64,000 bases of DNA from Cohaesibacter celericrescens (GCF_002866925.1 NZ_PKUQ01000011.1:1-64000), one strand, 5' to 3'. Positions 26,753 to 36,372 are shown, counted from the stretch's first letter. The notes: generated from the sequence alone by a model not told the origin. Made by a program: numbers and translations.

Positions 26753-27481
26753 ATGTCGAAAGTCGCAGTTGTAACCGGTGGTACCCGCGGAATCGGAGAA
26801 GCCATTTCTATCGCTCTCAAGGAGGCTGGATATGTTGTTGCCGCCAATTATGCAGGCAATGACGAGCGGGCGCAGGCCTTTTCTGAGCGGACGGGCATTA
26901 AAGCTTTCAAGTGGGATGTGGGTGACTATGAAGCCTGTCAGGCGGGCATCAAGCAGGTTGAAGACGTGCTCGGCCCTATTGATTTGGTTGTCAACAATGC
27001 AGGCATCACACGCGATGGCATGCTGCACAAGTTGGCTGTCGATCAGTGGCATGAGGTGATCAATGTCAATCTCAACTCGATGTATTACATGACCAAGCCG
27101 ATCATCGATGGCATGCGTGAGCGCGGTCATGGCCGTATCATCAATATCTCTTCGATCAATGGCCAGAAGGGCCAAATGGGCCAAACCAACTATTCCGCGG
27201 CCAAAGCCGGAGTGATCGGGTTTACCAAGGCAATGGCGCAGGAGACGGCCCGCAAGGGCATTACAGTCAATTGCATTTGCCCCGGTTATATTGACACGGA
27301 TATGGTTGCTGCAGTGCCAGAGAAAGTTCTGGAAAGCATTATTGCAGGCATCCCGGTTGGTCGTTTGGGGCAGGCGGATGAAATTGCTGCCATGGTCGCC
27401 TTCCTTGCTTCAGACAAAGCCGCTTTTGTTACCGGTTCTGTCATGACCGTCAATGGTGGTCAGTATATAGCCAACGGTTAG
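26753..27481 (+). CDS. phaB: Acetoacetyl-CoA reductase
   Basis: A 242-residue short-chain dehydrogenase that reduces acetoacetyl-CoA to (R)-3-hydroxybutyryl-CoA with NADPH. It has TGGTRGIG, NNAGITRDGMLHKL, a catalytic serine in INISSINGQKGQMGQTNYSAAK, and the YSAAK motif. The phrase GQMGQTNYSAAKAG is typical of PhaB rather than FabG. The ribosome site GAGGAGG is strong. The 248-base gap after phaA could contain a separate promoter. Confidence 0.93.
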   Translation: MSKVAVVTGGTRGIGEAISIALKEAGYVVAANYAGNDERAQAFSERTGIKAFKWDVGDYEACQAGIKQVEDVLGPIDLVVNNAGITRDGMLHKLAVDQWHEVINVNLNSMYYMTKPIIDGMRERGHGRIINISSINGQKGQMGQTNYSAAKAGVIGFTKAMAQETARKGITVNCICPGYIDTDMVAAVPEKVLESIIAGIPVGRLGQADEIAAMVAFLASDKAAFVTGSVMTVNGGQYIANG

Positions 27482-27566
27482 GAATTGGTGCTGCAGGCTG
27501 TTCGACTGTACCCGGAAGAACAGGCGCCCGCCAAGTTTGACTGATAAAGATTGAAAATCCTTGGAT

Positions 27567-27606
27567 AACAAGCCGCAAGCGCTTTCCACTCGCGGCTTGT
27601 TTGTTG
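27567..27606 (+). terminator. Terminator of phaB
   Basis: AACAAGCCGC (27567-27576) pairs with GCGGCTTGTT (27592-27601) around a 15-base loop, followed by TGTTG. The U-tract is imperfect but the stem is strong. Confidence 0.75.
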
Positions 27607-27646
27607 TTAGGTGCTGGTCTGAGTCTTCATTCTGATCGGACCCTTT

Positions 27647-28531
27647 ATGCCTAAACGACTGTTTGCCACTCTGATCGGTTTTACCGCCATTTTGATGTGG
27701 GCCTTGCTGGCGCTTTTTACTGCGGCAAGCGGCACCGTTCCACCATTTCAGTTGACGGCAATGACTTTTCTGATCGGGGGATCGTTAGGGCTTGTCAGTT
27801 GGCTGTTTCGTCCCGGAGCCGCTAAGGCACTGAGGCAGCCATGGCAGGTTTGGGCATTGGGTGTCATTGGGCTGTTCGGTTACCATTTTTTCTACTATAC
27901 CGCCCTGAGGCTGGCCCCACCCGTCGAAGCGGGTTTGATTGCCTATCTTTGGCCTTTGCTGATTGTCGTGATGTCCGCGTTGCTACCTGGAGAGAAACTT
28001 CGTTGGTACCACGGGGCTGGGGCGCTGTTGGGGCTGGTCGGCACCTTTGTTATTGTCTCAAAAGGGCAAGGCATATCGATCGATACGCGCTATGCCAATG
28101 GATATTTTGCGGCGATTGTCTGTGCTTTTACATGGACGGGTTATTCCATTCTATCGCGCAAATTTTCATCAGTGCCAACCGATATCGTTGTCGGATTTTG
28201 CCTTGTGACTGCTGTTTTGAGCGGTGTTGCGCATATGGTTTTTGAAACCACTGTTTGGCCCGCAAATTGGCAGGAATGGGCGGCAGTTTTGGGCTTGGGC
28301 CTGATGCCGGTCGGGGCTGCATTCTATGTCTGGGATTTTGGTGTCAAGCATGGCGATATTCAGGTTCTGGGGGCGGCGTCCTATGTTGCGCCGCTTCTGT
28401 CAACGGCAGTGCTCATCGTTGCTGGGTTTGCCAGTTTTAGTTGGATGATCGCAATGGCAGCAGTGCTGATTACTGCTGGTGCTGCTTTGGCGTCAAAAGA
28501 TCTGATTATGCGGTCTAAATCCAAGACTTAA
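27647..28531 (+). CDS. EamA-family (DMT) transporter, YddG-like
   Basis: A 294-residue inner-membrane protein with ten predicted segments arranged as two EamA halves. LFGYHFFYYTALRLAPPVEA and LIAYLWPLLIVVMSALLPGEKL are characteristic of the drug/metabolite transporter superfamily, and this branch resembles the aromatic amino acid exporter YddG. Substrate is not determined. It converges with znuB four bases downstream of its stop. Confidence 0.85.
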   Translation: MPKRLFATLIGFTAILMWALLALFTAASGTVPPFQLTAMTFLIGGSLGLVSWLFRPGAAKALRQPWQVWALGVIGLFGYHFFYYTALRLAPPVEAGLIAYLWPLLIVVMSALLPGEKLRWYHGAGALLGLVGTFVIVSKGQGISIDTRYANGYFAAIVCAFTWTGYSILSRKFSSVPTDIVVGFCLVTAVLSGVAHMVFETTVWPANWQEWAAVLGLGLMPVGAAFYVWDFGVKHGDIQVLGAASYVAPLLSTAVLIVAGFASFSWMIAMAAVLITAGAALASKDLIMRSKSKT

Positions 28532-28535
28532 GGGG

Positions 28536-29342
28536 CTATGGCTTGCGCAGTTTCCTGACATAGGGCGCAAGGAGCAAAGATGTCAGAAATAGCAAAAACG
28601 CTCCCAGAACAATCGATGGCCCCGGACTGGAGTCCCAGATTAAGGAGCCATTGAGACCCAGAACGATAGCCAGACAGGCGACCCCTGCAGCCATCGCCGC
28701 CATGCTTTCAGGACTGCGGGCAAATTGTCGGGCGGTTGCAGCTGGAATAATCAGCAGCGATGTGATCAACAGCACGCCAATGAGTTTCATTGCCACGGCA
28801 ATGACCAAGGCGATGAGCAAGATAAACACCAAATTGGCGCGCTTGGTTGGCAGGCCCTCAGCCGCTGCGATATCCGGACTGATGGTGGTTGCCAACAAAC
28901 TGCGCCAATGGCTAAACAGCAGGGCGAGCACAATAAAACCGCCACCCCAAATGGTTATCAGGTCCGTTTTGTTGACTGACAATATGTCGCCAAACAGCAG
29001 AGACAGAATGTCGACCCGTATCCATGTCATGAAGCCCAAAGCAAGCAGGCCAATAGCGAGTGAGGCGTGGGATAGGATGCCGAGCAGGGTGTCGCTGGAA
29101 AGACGATCGAGTTTTTCCAAGCCATAAAGTGCCATTGCAATGGTGATGGAAACCGTGAAGACACCCCAAATAGGCAGGGTTTCGAGAAGCAGGCTGAGGG
29201 CAATGCCCAAAAGGGCTGCGTGAGCCATGGTTTCGCCAAAGTAGGCCATGCGACGCCAAACGATGAAACATCCCAGTGGGCCAGAGACCAGGGCAATGCC
29301 GATGCCACCAACAATGGCGCGCATGAAAAAATCATCAAACAT
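28536..29342 (-). CDS. znuB: Zinc ABC transporter permease
   Basis: A 268-residue membrane protein of the ABC-3 family with about eight segments. The N-terminus is MFDDFFMRAIVGGIGIALVS, the usual start for ZnuB; the longer frame to 29552 overlaps znuC in a different frame and is not used. RRMAYFGETMAHAALLGIAL and VGVLLITSLLIIPAATAR-like segments (here IGVLLITSLLIIPA) are typical. It overlaps znuC by eight bases and would import zinc with ZnuC and a ZnuA encoded elsewhere. Confidence 0.92.
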   Translation of the reverse strand: MFDDFFMRAIVGGIGIALVSGPLGCFIVWRRMAYFGETMAHAALLGIALSLLLETLPIWGVFTVSITIAMALYGLEKLDRLSSDTLLGILSHASLAIGLLALGFMTWIRVDILSLLFGDILSVNKTDLITIWGGGFIVLALLFSHWRSLLATTISPDIAAAEGLPTKRANLVFILLIALVIAVAMKLIGVLLITSLLIIPAATARQFARSPESMAAMAAGVACLAIVLGLNGSLIWDSSPGPSIVLGAFLLFLTSLLLAPYVRKLRKP

Positions 29343-30129
29343 GCGGATGTCCTTCTGGATGATCGTCGCCGCAGCTGCAATCTGTGTCGAGAATGCCGGC
29401 GTCCAACGGGTCGTGACTGTGGCTGTGGTGGTGGCTGTAAGGCACCATGGTTTGAAGGCTTTTGCCGCCGAATAGCCGTTGGTAATCGGGGCTTTTTTCA
29501 ACATCAGCAGGCTGACCAGAGCAACAAACATGGGTGTTGAGGCAAATAACACGGGTCGAGGCCCGCATCACCATATGCAGATCATGGGAGACCAAAAGAA
29601 TGCCGCATTGGTGTTTGTCTCGAATTGTTTCAATCAAGCTGTACAAGGCTAATTCCCCTACATAATCGACGCCTTGTACTGGTTCATCCAAGACCATCAT
29701 ATCCGGTTTCCCGATCAGTGCGCGGGCCAACAGAACCCGCTGCATTTCACCGCCGGATAATGTATGGATATTGTCTTTGTATTTTTGTGCAACACCGGTT
29801 TCGTTGAGTGCCTGTTTGATCGCGTCGTGACTGTGTGTTTGTGTCAAATTCATCAACCGCTCGACGGTCAAAGGCAAAGTGCGGTCAATGACCAATTTTT
29901 GTGGGACGTAACCGATTTTTAGTCCTGTGCGGCGTTGCACAGTGCCCGATGTAATAGGCCGTAGGCCGAGCAAAGCTTTGATCAGTGTGGTTTTTCCCCC
30001 TCCGTTAGGGCCAATAATTGTGACGATTTCACCCGCCGCAATTGAGAGGGACACTTTGTCTAGGAGTGTTTTACCGTCACTGTGAACGGATATGTCGTTG
30101 CCGACAAGGAGAGGGTTTTTGCTGTTCAC
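29335..30129 (-). CDS. znuC: Zinc ABC transporter ATP-binding protein with His-rich tail
   Basis: A 264-residue ATPase. Walker A is GPNGGGKTT, the signature LSGGEMQRVLLARAL and Walker B MMVLDEP. The start is GTG at 30127-30129 (VNSKNPLLVG); a longer frame would read back through the Zur operator. The last 35 residues are rich in histidine, with HHHSHSHD and DDHPEGHPHV plus a CSC, a probable metal-binding tail. The gene for the binding protein ZnuA is not adjacent, which is unusual because znuA is commonly divergent from znuC. Confidence 0.92.
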   Translation of the reverse strand: MNSKNPLLVGNDISVHSDGKTLLDKVSLSIAAGEIVTIIGPNGGGKTTLIKALLGLRPITSGTVQRRTGLKIGYVPQKLVIDRTLPLTVERLMNLTQTHSHDAIKQALNETGVAQKYKDNIHTLSGGEMQRVLLARALIGKPDMMVLDEPVQGVDYVGELALYSLIETIRDKHQCGILLVSHDLHMVMRASTRVICLNTHVCCSGQPADVEKSPDYQRLFGGKSLQTMVPYSHHHSHSHDPLDAGILDTDCSCGDDHPEGHPHV

Positions 30130-30155
30130 GTCTTTGCCATGGCTGAAAATTAGGG

Positions 30156-30174
30156 AATGGTACAATATAACATT
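30156..30174 (-). promoter_or_regulatory. Zur operator upstream of znuC
   Basis: AATGGTACAATATAACATT is a 19-base near-palindrome whose right half (TATAACATT) is identical to the Zur consensus half-site; two positions of the left half deviate. It lies 27 bases upstream of the znuC start. With zur present at 13814 this is a strong inference. Confidence 0.75.
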
Positions 30175-30211
30175 TTCTTGCGGACGCAAGCATGTGAAGA
30201 GGTGGAAACAC

Positions 30212-30235
30212 AAAAAAGGGCCGTCTCCGGCCCTT
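30212..30235 (-). terminator. Terminator of the aldehyde dehydrogenase gene
   Basis: AAGGGCCG and CGGCCCTT form an 8-base-pair stem with a 4-base loop. Read on the minus strand it is followed by a T6 tract. It separates the aldehyde dehydrogenase gene from the znuC promoter. Confidence 0.9.
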
Positions 30236-30269
30236 AATTCTTTTGCATGTTTGTGTTGTGCTGGTTGCG

Positions 30270-31781
30270 TTAAACGTCGAACGAGACACCCTGTGCGAGT
30301 GGCAGTTCTGTAGAATAGTTGATGGTGTTTGTGGCGCGACGCATATAGCCTTGCCATGCATCAGAACCGGACTCTCGGCCACCACCGGTTTCTTTTTCGC
30401 CGCCAAAGGCTCCGCCAATTTCTGCGCCGGATGGGCCAATGTTGACGTTGCAGATACCGCAGTCAGACCCTGCTGCGCTCATGAAGCGCTCTGCTTCACG
30501 CATATCCAGCGTGAAGATGCAGGACGACAGGCCTTGCGGGACGTCATTATGCATCGCGATGGCTTCATCCATGTTGGAATAGCGCATCACATAGAGGATC
30601 GGTGCGAAGGTCTCTGTTTTGACGGTCGCCGATTGCTCGGGCATTTCCACAATGGCCGGATGGACATAAAACCCGTTTTTGTTGCCTCCGTCCGCGCGGG
30701 CTCCGCCTGTGATGATACCGCCTTCTTGTTTGGCATTTGCCAGTGATGCCTGCATGCCCTCAAAAGAGGCTTGGTCAATAAGCGGCCCTACCAGGGTGTT
30801 GGCCTCCAGAGGAGACCCCACTGGTAAGCTGTTGTAGGCTTTCTTGAGCTGTTCGATCAGTGTGTCGGCGATGCTCTCATGCACAATGACGCGGCGCAAA
30901 GAGGTGCAGCGCTGTCCTGCAGTGCCAACGGCGGAGAAGCAAATCGCACGGATTGCCATATCAAGGTCCGCGCTTGGGGCGACGATCATGGCGTTGTTGC
31001 CACCAAGCTCCAGTATGGACCGTCCAAAACGACTGGCGACACGTGGACCAACGGCCTTGCCCATGCGGGTGGAACCGGTGGCGGAGAGAATGGAGATAAG
31101 AGGGTTGTCGACCAATGCTTCGCCAACGGCTGGGCCGCCGACGACCAATTGATGCAAGCCAGCTGGCGCGTCATCGAACTCCTCAATAACGCGCTGGATG
31201 ATTGCATTGCAGGCAAGTGCGGTCAGTGGCGTTTTTTCTGATGGCTTCCACACCACGCTGTCGCCGCAAACCAAAGCGAGGCAGGTGTTCCACGACCAGA
31301 CTGCAACGGGGAAGTTGAAGGCGGAGATCACGCCACACACACCCATTGGATGCCAACTTTCCATCATGCGGTGACCCGGGCGTTCTGAGGCAATGGTTTT
31401 ACCATAAAGCTGACGGGAGAGACCAACCGCAAAATCGCAAATGTCGATCATTTCCTGCACTTCACCCAGGCCTTCCGACAGGATCTTGCCTGCTTCGATT
31501 GTTACCAGTTTGCCGAGGGCTTTTTTATGGGTGCGCAATTCTTCGCCCAACAGTCGGACAAGCTCGCCGCGCACAGGGGCTGGTACAGACCGCCAAGATA
31601 AAAAGGCTTGATGGGCGGCGGTGACGGCTTTGTCCATGTCAGCCGCACCCTGCTCTGCGACCTGTCCGATTACTGAGCCATCAATCGGGCTGGCAACACT
31701 GAGGGTGCCTGCGAGCGTGTCTATGTCGACGCCCATTTCTTGCAATAGGGATTGGGCCTCTGTGACGAGAACGTTACTCAT
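30270..31781 (-). CDS. amaB: Aminoadipate-semialdehyde (piperideine-6-carboxylate) dehydrogenase, ALDH7 family
   Basis: A 503-residue aldehyde dehydrogenase of the ALDH7/antiquitin group, which oxidises 2-aminoadipate 6-semialdehyde to 2-aminoadipate in lysine breakdown. The active-site glutamate is in SILELGGNNAMIV and the cysteine in AGQRCTSLRR. GEKETGGGRESGSDAWQGYM near the C-terminus is diagnostic for ALDH7. It is divergent from an Lrp-type regulator, a common arrangement for lysine catabolic genes. The glutaryl-CoA genes at 8-11 kb could act downstream. Confidence 0.9.
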   Translation of the reverse strand: MSNVLVTEAQSLLQEMGVDIDTLAGTLSVASPIDGSVIGQVAEQGAADMDKAVTAAHQAFLSWRSVPAPVRGELVRLLGEELRTHKKALGKLVTIEAGKILSEGLGEVQEMIDICDFAVGLSRQLYGKTIASERPGHRMMESWHPMGVCGVISAFNFPVAVWSWNTCLALVCGDSVVWKPSEKTPLTALACNAIIQRVIEEFDDAPAGLHQLVVGGPAVGEALVDNPLISILSATGSTRMGKAVGPRVASRFGRSILELGGNNAMIVAPSADLDMAIRAICFSAVGTAGQRCTSLRRVIVHESIADTLIEQLKKAYNSLPVGSPLEANTLVGPLIDQASFEGMQASLANAKQEGGIITGGARADGGNKNGFYVHPAIVEMPEQSATVKTETFAPILYVMRYSNMDEAIAMHNDVPQGLSSCIFTLDMREAERFMSAAGSDCGICNVNIGPSGAEIGGAFGGEKETGGGRESGSDAWQGYMRRATNTINYSTELPLAQGVSFDV

Positions 31782-32126
31782 AGTGATTTCTCCGAAGGAA
31801 GGTGAGGAGCGATGAACTGTTTGGGAGGCTTTTATGTTTCATCGCTAAGACATTGATTTTGATTGCTAAATTATTATTGCGGCGCCTACTATAGGACGCC
31901 GTTTTCGCTAACCATAGAGGCTGTAAACGCGGGCACTATAAAATGCCGGTCATTTTCGGCAAAATGCTGGACAAAGGTGATAAAATGTCAAAATGTTGTT
32001 GGCCTTGGTCGTAAATATATGAATAACTGCCCCTTGATGAGATTGTCTTTTCAGAATCAATCTGGATCGGTATGAGCGCTCCTGAAGGAATGGCTCGATA
32101 TGAATATGAATATGAGGAGAGGCGGC
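31782..32126. promoter_or_regulatory. Divergent control region with reiterated AAAATG words
   Basis: Between the aldehyde dehydrogenase and Lrp genes the word AAAATG occurs at 31940, 31961, 31982 and 31990, and inverted at 31951, so five copies fall within 56 bases. Spacings of about 21 bases (31940, 31961, 31982) put three copies on the same face of the helix, as expected for cooperative Lrp-type binding. No gene is seen in this 345-base gap. Confidence 0.45.
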
Positions 32127-32618
32127 ATGCGGCGTACACTGGATGATTTGGATCGCCAACTGATCCGTTTTTTGCAAGCGGACGCGCGGATGTCCACGTC
32201 CGAAATCGGTCGCAAACTGTCCGTTGCGCGTTCCACTGTTCATGAACGGATTGAACGCCTCAAGCGTGAGGGCGTGATCGATGGTTTTACCGTTTTGCTG
32301 AACAGTGATCCGTTGGAATCGCTCAATCGGGCAATTGTGTTTGTTGAAATTGACCCCAAGCTGCAAGGGGCTATTGTTGAGAAGCTTGAAGGGTTTCCTG
32401 AAATTTCGTCTTGTTTTACGGTCAACGGCGCGTTTGATTTGGCGCTCATCGTCGAGATGCCTCAGCTGGAGGATCTCGACGCCTTGCTAGACGAAATAGG
32501 GGAGATTGCTGGTGTCGCGCGCACCATGACCAACATTATTCTGGCCAAAAAATTTGACCGCCGTCACACTCTGATCAATGAGACGGCCAAGAAGATGTTT
32601 GGTCAAGAACCCTTCTAG
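32127..32618 (+). CDS. Lrp/AsnC-family regulator
   Basis: A 163-residue transcription factor with an N-terminal helix-turn-helix (LDDLDRQLIRFLQADARMST, then VARSTVHERIERLKREGVI) and a C-terminal RAM domain. The start at 32127 follows GAGGAG; upstream ATGs at 32100 and 32106 lack a ribosome site. It is divergent from amaB and is probably its regulator, responding to lysine or an intermediate. This last point is inference from position. Confidence 0.88.
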   Translation: MRRTLDDLDRQLIRFLQADARMSTSEIGRKLSVARSTVHERIERLKREGVIDGFTVLLNSDPLESLNRAIVFVEIDPKLQGAIVEKLEGFPEISSCFTVNGAFDLALIVEMPQLEDLDALLDEIGEIAGVARTMTNIILAKKFDRRHTLINETAKKMFGQEPF

Positions 32619-32644
32619 TGGTTTGAAATGTCCTATTTAAACCA

Positions 32645-33421
32645 CTAAAAACTGTCTTTGCGGGTGCGGAGTTCCGCAAACACTTCCGGATCAGTTGCAT
32701 CGGCCATGCCAAGAGAGGTCTTAATGTCCTGATTGTTGGCGCGGACAAAACTGTTGGTGGTGAGCTCTTCCAGAATTGTGAAGGGAATTGTAGGAAGCCC
32801 TTGAGCGCGCAGAGCTTTGATTTCAGCCACTCTTTGCTGTAGCAATTCATTGTCCGGCTCAATAGAGAGGCAGAAATCGCCGTTGGCTTCTGTATATTCA
32901 TGGCCGCAAAATACGGTTGTTTCGGGCGGCAGCTTTGCCAATTTGTCCACTGAGAACCACATATCGCGCAGTGTGCCCTCAAAGACACGCCCACATCCCA
33001 TGGCAAATAATGTGTCACCGGTGAAGGCCAGCTGGGCGTCGGGTATCCAATAGCTGATATGATCCAGCGTATGTCCCGGAGTGCCAAGCGCATAGACCGA
33101 AAGATCCCCAAAAGTAAATTCATCACCGTCTTCAACGCATTTGTCGATTGATGGGACACGGTCTTTGCTGCTGGCGGGTCCATAGACCGTTGCGCCTGTG
33201 GCAGCTTTGACCGCTTCCAGGCCGTCTACATGATCAAAATGGTGGTGGGTGATCAGAATATGCGTAAGGGACCAATCGGTTTCCTCTAGCGCGGACAGGA
33301 CCGCTTCAGCGTCTGGCACGTCAACCAGAAGTGTGATTTTGTCTTCTGGATCGTGCGCAAGAACGGCGTAATTGTCAGATCGGCACGGGATGAGCTTTGT
33401 TTCGAGCGCATGTGGTGGCAT
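32645..33421 (-). CDS. gloB: Hydroxyacylglutathione hydrolase (glyoxalase II)
   Basis: A 258-residue metallo-beta-lactamase-fold hydrolase that releases D-lactate and glutathione from S-lactoylglutathione. The dinuclear metal motif THHHFDH is at residues 58-64; further ligands sit in GTPGHTLDHISYW, FTGDTLFAMGCGR and FCGHEYTEAN. The C-terminal glutathione-binding domain is present and the length is normal. The start at 33419-33421 follows GGAGAGG. It is divergent from a methyltransferase gene. Confidence 0.95.
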   Translation of the reverse strand: MPPHALETKLIPCRSDNYAVLAHDPEDKITLLVDVPDAEAVLSALEETDWSLTHILITHHHFDHVDGLEAVKAATGATVYGPASSKDRVPSIDKCVEDGDEFTFGDLSVYALGTPGHTLDHISYWIPDAQLAFTGDTLFAMGCGRVFEGTLRDMWFSVDKLAKLPPETTVFCGHEYTEANGDFCLSIEPDNELLQQRVAEIKALRAQGLPTIPFTILEELTTNSFVRANNQDIKTSLGMADATDPEVFAELRTRKDSF

Positions 33422-33680
33422 GTCGTCACCTCTCCTTTTGGCAGCAGCAGCCTTTTGTTGGGGAGTTTGGCACACTTGATGGGTAAGATATAGTGAAAAT
33501 TACTGAGTCATGTGATCGCTGAGCGCTTTTTTGACATCTGGGTTTATAATTGATTTTCCGTCGGTAATTTCTTGGTTTTGCGTCTTGGAATTGCGGCTCG
33601 TGAATGCCACATTAGATCTGTATCCGGATCTGTAATAAGCCGGTGGGATCGTCCTGCTGCAAAGGCAAAGGCGGTTATGT

Positions 33681-34487
33681 ATGTTTCTTGATGTTCTCGA
33701 CTTGCGCAATTTTTACGCTCAGTCTTTGGGTCGCATTACCGCGCATTATATCTACCAGCGGATTCGACAGCATTGGCCCAATGTCAATGGCTTGAGTATT
33801 TTGGGCGTCGGATATGCGCTGCCTTATATTCGCAGCATGCGCACGGGGGCCGAGCGAACGCTGGTTTTTATGCCTGCCAGGCAAGGAGCCGTCTATTGGC
33901 CCTCCGACGGTGCATCGTTGACAAGTCTGGTCGATCCGGATCGTTTGCCTCTGCCTGATTCCTGTATGGACCGGATCATATTGGTGCATATGCTGGAGCT
34001 GGTTGACAGCCCTGCTGACCATTTGCGTGAAATTTGGCGTGTGTTGACGCCGGGGGGGCGGTTGCTGATTGTTGTGCCCAACCGGCGTGGTGTTTGGGCG
34101 CGAATGGAGCATACTCCTTTTGCCTATGGGCGCCCATTTTCCAAAGGTCAGCTGACGCATTTGCTGCGCGATACCATGTTCACCCCAGTGCGTTGGAGCG
34201 AAGCGCTTCATTTTGGCCCTTTCAAAGGCAAGTCGTGGTTTGGTCCAGCCCGTTGGTGGGAGAAAATCGGTGCGCGGCTGTGGCCCGCTTTTTCAGGGGT
34301 TTTGATCGTGGAAGCAACAAAGTTGCTGCGGCAGGGCTTGCCGAGCAAGGAAGCCAATTTGATGCAATCCAGTTTTCGTCCGGTTTTTCTACCGGTGCCA
34401 AATTTGCCCAACTCTGCAGCCAAAATGCCGATGCGCAATCCGTTCTTTGATTGGCAGGGAGACGATCATTGGATCGATGAAGATTAA
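33681..34487 (+). CDS. Class I SAM-dependent methyltransferase, substrate unknown
   Basis: A 268-residue protein with a methyltransferase-11-like domain. The SAM-binding loop is LSILGVGYALPY, followed by DSCMDRIILVHMLELVDSPA and LREIWRVLTPGGRLLIVVPN. The C-terminal 80 residues are specific to an alphaproteobacterial group commonly found next to gloB. The substrate is unknown. It converges with metW, overlapping by four bases at the stops. Confidence 0.85.
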   Translation: MFLDVLDLRNFYAQSLGRITAHYIYQRIRQHWPNVNGLSILGVGYALPYIRSMRTGAERTLVFMPARQGAVYWPSDGASLTSLVDPDRLPLPDSCMDRIILVHMLELVDSPADHLREIWRVLTPGGRLLIVVPNRRGVWARMEHTPFAYGRPFSKGQLTHLLRDTMFTPVRWSEALHFGPFKGKSWFGPARWWEKIGARLWPAFSGVLIVEATKLLRQGLPSKEANLMQSSFRPVFLPVPNLPNSAAKMPMRNPFFDWQGDDHWIDED

Positions 34488-35140
34488 GGCTTGCGGCTGA
34501 GTAGAAAAATGGCTTGCTCGGCAAAAATATTCCAGAACCACCAAGGGGCATTAAACGAAATCCGTTCGCCGTTTGCCTGCAAACCGTGGGCTTTTTCTAT
34601 GGTGGCGTTGGTTTCGCCACACAATCCGACAAAGTCTCGCACCGTACAAAAATGTATGTTGGGCGTGTCGTGCCAACTGTAAGGCAGATAGTCGTTTACG
34701 GGCATGCGGCCCTTCAAAAGCAGGTCTTTGCGCACGCGCCAATGGCCAAAGTTGGGGAAAGAGACAATGGCTCTGCGGCCGATGCGCAAAAGATGTTCCA
34801 GCACCGCTTTGGGGTTGTGGGTTGCCTGAATTGTTTGGCTTAAAATGACATAGTCAAAGCTGTCATCGGGATAGTAGATGAGATCTTCGTCTGCATCCCC
34901 TTGGATAACAGACAGACCTCTGGCGACACATTTGTTGACGCCTTTTTGCGACAGCTCGATGCCGCGGCCTTCAACCTTGCGATCATCGCGCAACAGTTCC
35001 AGCAAAGCCCCATCGTCGCTGCCCACATCCAGGATCTTGGTGCCGGGTGCAACCATGTCTTTGACCAACTGGAAGTCAATACGGGTATTGTCTGCTCTTC
35101 CTTCTGCGATAAGGGGGGGCGTCTTCTCGACGTTGCTCAT
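34484..35140 (-). CDS. metW: Methionine biosynthesis protein MetW
   Basis: A 218-residue methyltransferase-like protein. The SAM loop is [13 protein letters not shown], then [35 protein letters not shown] and [20 protein letters not shown], which are MetW signatures. MetW works together with MetX in homoserine acylation in many proteobacteria. Its ATG overlaps the metX stop by four bases (ATGA), so the two are coupled. Confidence 0.94.
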   Translation of the reverse strand: MSNVEKTPPLIAEGRADNTRIDFQLVKDMVAPGTKILDVGSDDGALLELLRDDRKVEGRGIELSQKGVNKCVARGLSVIQGDADEDLIYYPDDSFDYVILSQTIQATHNPKAVLEHLLRIGRRAIVSFPNFGHWRVRKDLLLKGRMPVNDYLPYSWHDTPNIHFCTVRDFVGLCGETNATIEKAHGLQANGERISFNAPWWFWNIFAEQAIFLLSRKP

Positions 35141-36372
35141 GTTTGAGTCCCTTGGTTGCCTGCGGCTTCATCCAAATTCATGTTGCGTGCGGCGGATTTC
35201 AGAAACCCGTTGATGGCATCAAAAAATTCTGGTTCTTCCAACAAAAAGGCATCGTGGCCTTTGTCGCTGTCAATTTCTACAAAGCTGACAGATGCTCCTG
35301 CAGCATTGAGGGCATGCACAATCGTCCGGCTTGCTGTCGTTGGGAAATGCCAGTCAGAGGTAAAAGAAACCACACAAAACCGGGTTTTTGTTCCCATGAA
35401 AGCCTTGGCCAATTGTCCATTATAATCTGCTGATAAATCATAATAATCCATTGCTCGAGTGACATACAGATAGGAGTTGGCGTCAAAGCGATCAACAAAG
35501 GTCATGCCTTGATGGCGCAAATAGCTCTCGATCTGGAAATCCGCATCGAACGAGAAGGTTTTCTCAGCGCGGTTTTGCAAGTTGCGGCCAAACTTGCTTT
35601 GTAGCGATTGCTCGGACATATAGGTCACATGGGCGGCCATACGAGCAACGGAGAGCCCTTTGCGCGGGGTTGTGTCGTGGTCGTAATAGCGCCCGCCATG
35701 CCAGTCCGGATCAGCCATGACTGCCTGCCTGCCGACTTCATAAAAGGCAATATTCTGCGACGAATGGTGGGCCGCTGTGGCGATGAGCACTGCGGAATTG
35801 ACGCGCTCTGGATATTCCGACGCCCATTGAATGGCCTGCATGCCCCCCATTGATCCACCGACAACACTAAATAGTTTTTCGATGCCCAAATGATCGATCA
35901 ACATGGTCTGCGCTCGGACCATGTCCGGGATGGTAATAACTGGCAGGTCCAGACCATAGGCCTTGCCTGTCTCCGGATTGATCGAGGCGGGCCCCGTGGA
36001 GCCGGAACAGCCACCCAGAACGTTGGAGCAAATGACAAAATAGCGGTCTGTGTCGATGGGTTTGCCCGAACCGATCATCGTCGACCACCAGCCAGTCTTG
36101 CCTGTAACAGGTGATGGGGATGCCGCATATTGATCGCCCGTTAGTGCATGGCAGATGATGATCGCGTTGGAGCGGTCATCATTGAGTGTTCCATAGGTCT
36201 CATAGGCAATGGTAAAGGGTGACAGCTGCACTCCCGCATCCAGATGAAGCGGTTTATCCGGACCAAAGGTTACGCTCAAACTGGATGGGGACTGCGCCTC
36301 ATGTAGCGCAAGATGGTCATCATCATGTTTGATGCTGACCTCTGGTTCGTTGCTGTCTACTGGGCCGGTCAT
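35137..36372 (-). CDS. metX: Homoserine O-acetyl/succinyltransferase MetX
   Basis: A 411-residue alpha/beta hydrolase-fold acyltransferase of the methionine pathway. The nucleophile is in [16 protein letters not shown], with the aspartate in FTSDWHFPT and the histidine in [27 protein letters not shown] and [12 protein letters not shown] are typical of MetX. The start at 36370-36372 follows GAGGAAA; the frame upstream overlaps a leader hairpin and is not coding. Whether it uses acetyl-CoA or succinyl-CoA cannot be read reliably. Confidence 0.94.
   Translation of the reverse strand: MTGPVDSNEPEVSIKHDDDHLALHEAQSPSSLSVTFGPDKPLHLDAGVQLSPFTIAYETYGTLNDDRSNAIIICHALTGDQYAASPSPVTGKTGWWSTMIGSGKPIDTDRYFVICSNVLGGCSGSTGPASINPETGKAYGLDLPVITIPDMVRAQTMLIDHLGIEKLFSVVGGSMGGMQAIQWASEYPERVNSAVLIATAAHHSSQNIAFYEVGRQAVMADPDWHGGRYYDHDTTPRKGLSVARMAAHVTYMSEQSLQSKFGRNLQNRAEKTFSFDADFQIESYLRHQGMTFVDRFDANSYLYVTRAMDYYDLSADYNGQLAKAFMGTKTRFCVVSFTSDWHFPTTASRTIVHALNAAGASVSFVEIDSDKGHDAFLLEEPEFFDAINGFLKSAARNMNLDEAAGNQGTQT

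Noticed and set aside
30130..30357. Upstream extension of znuC
   Set aside because: It would run through the Zur operator and the aldehyde dehydrogenase terminator; the GTG start gives a normal ZnuC.
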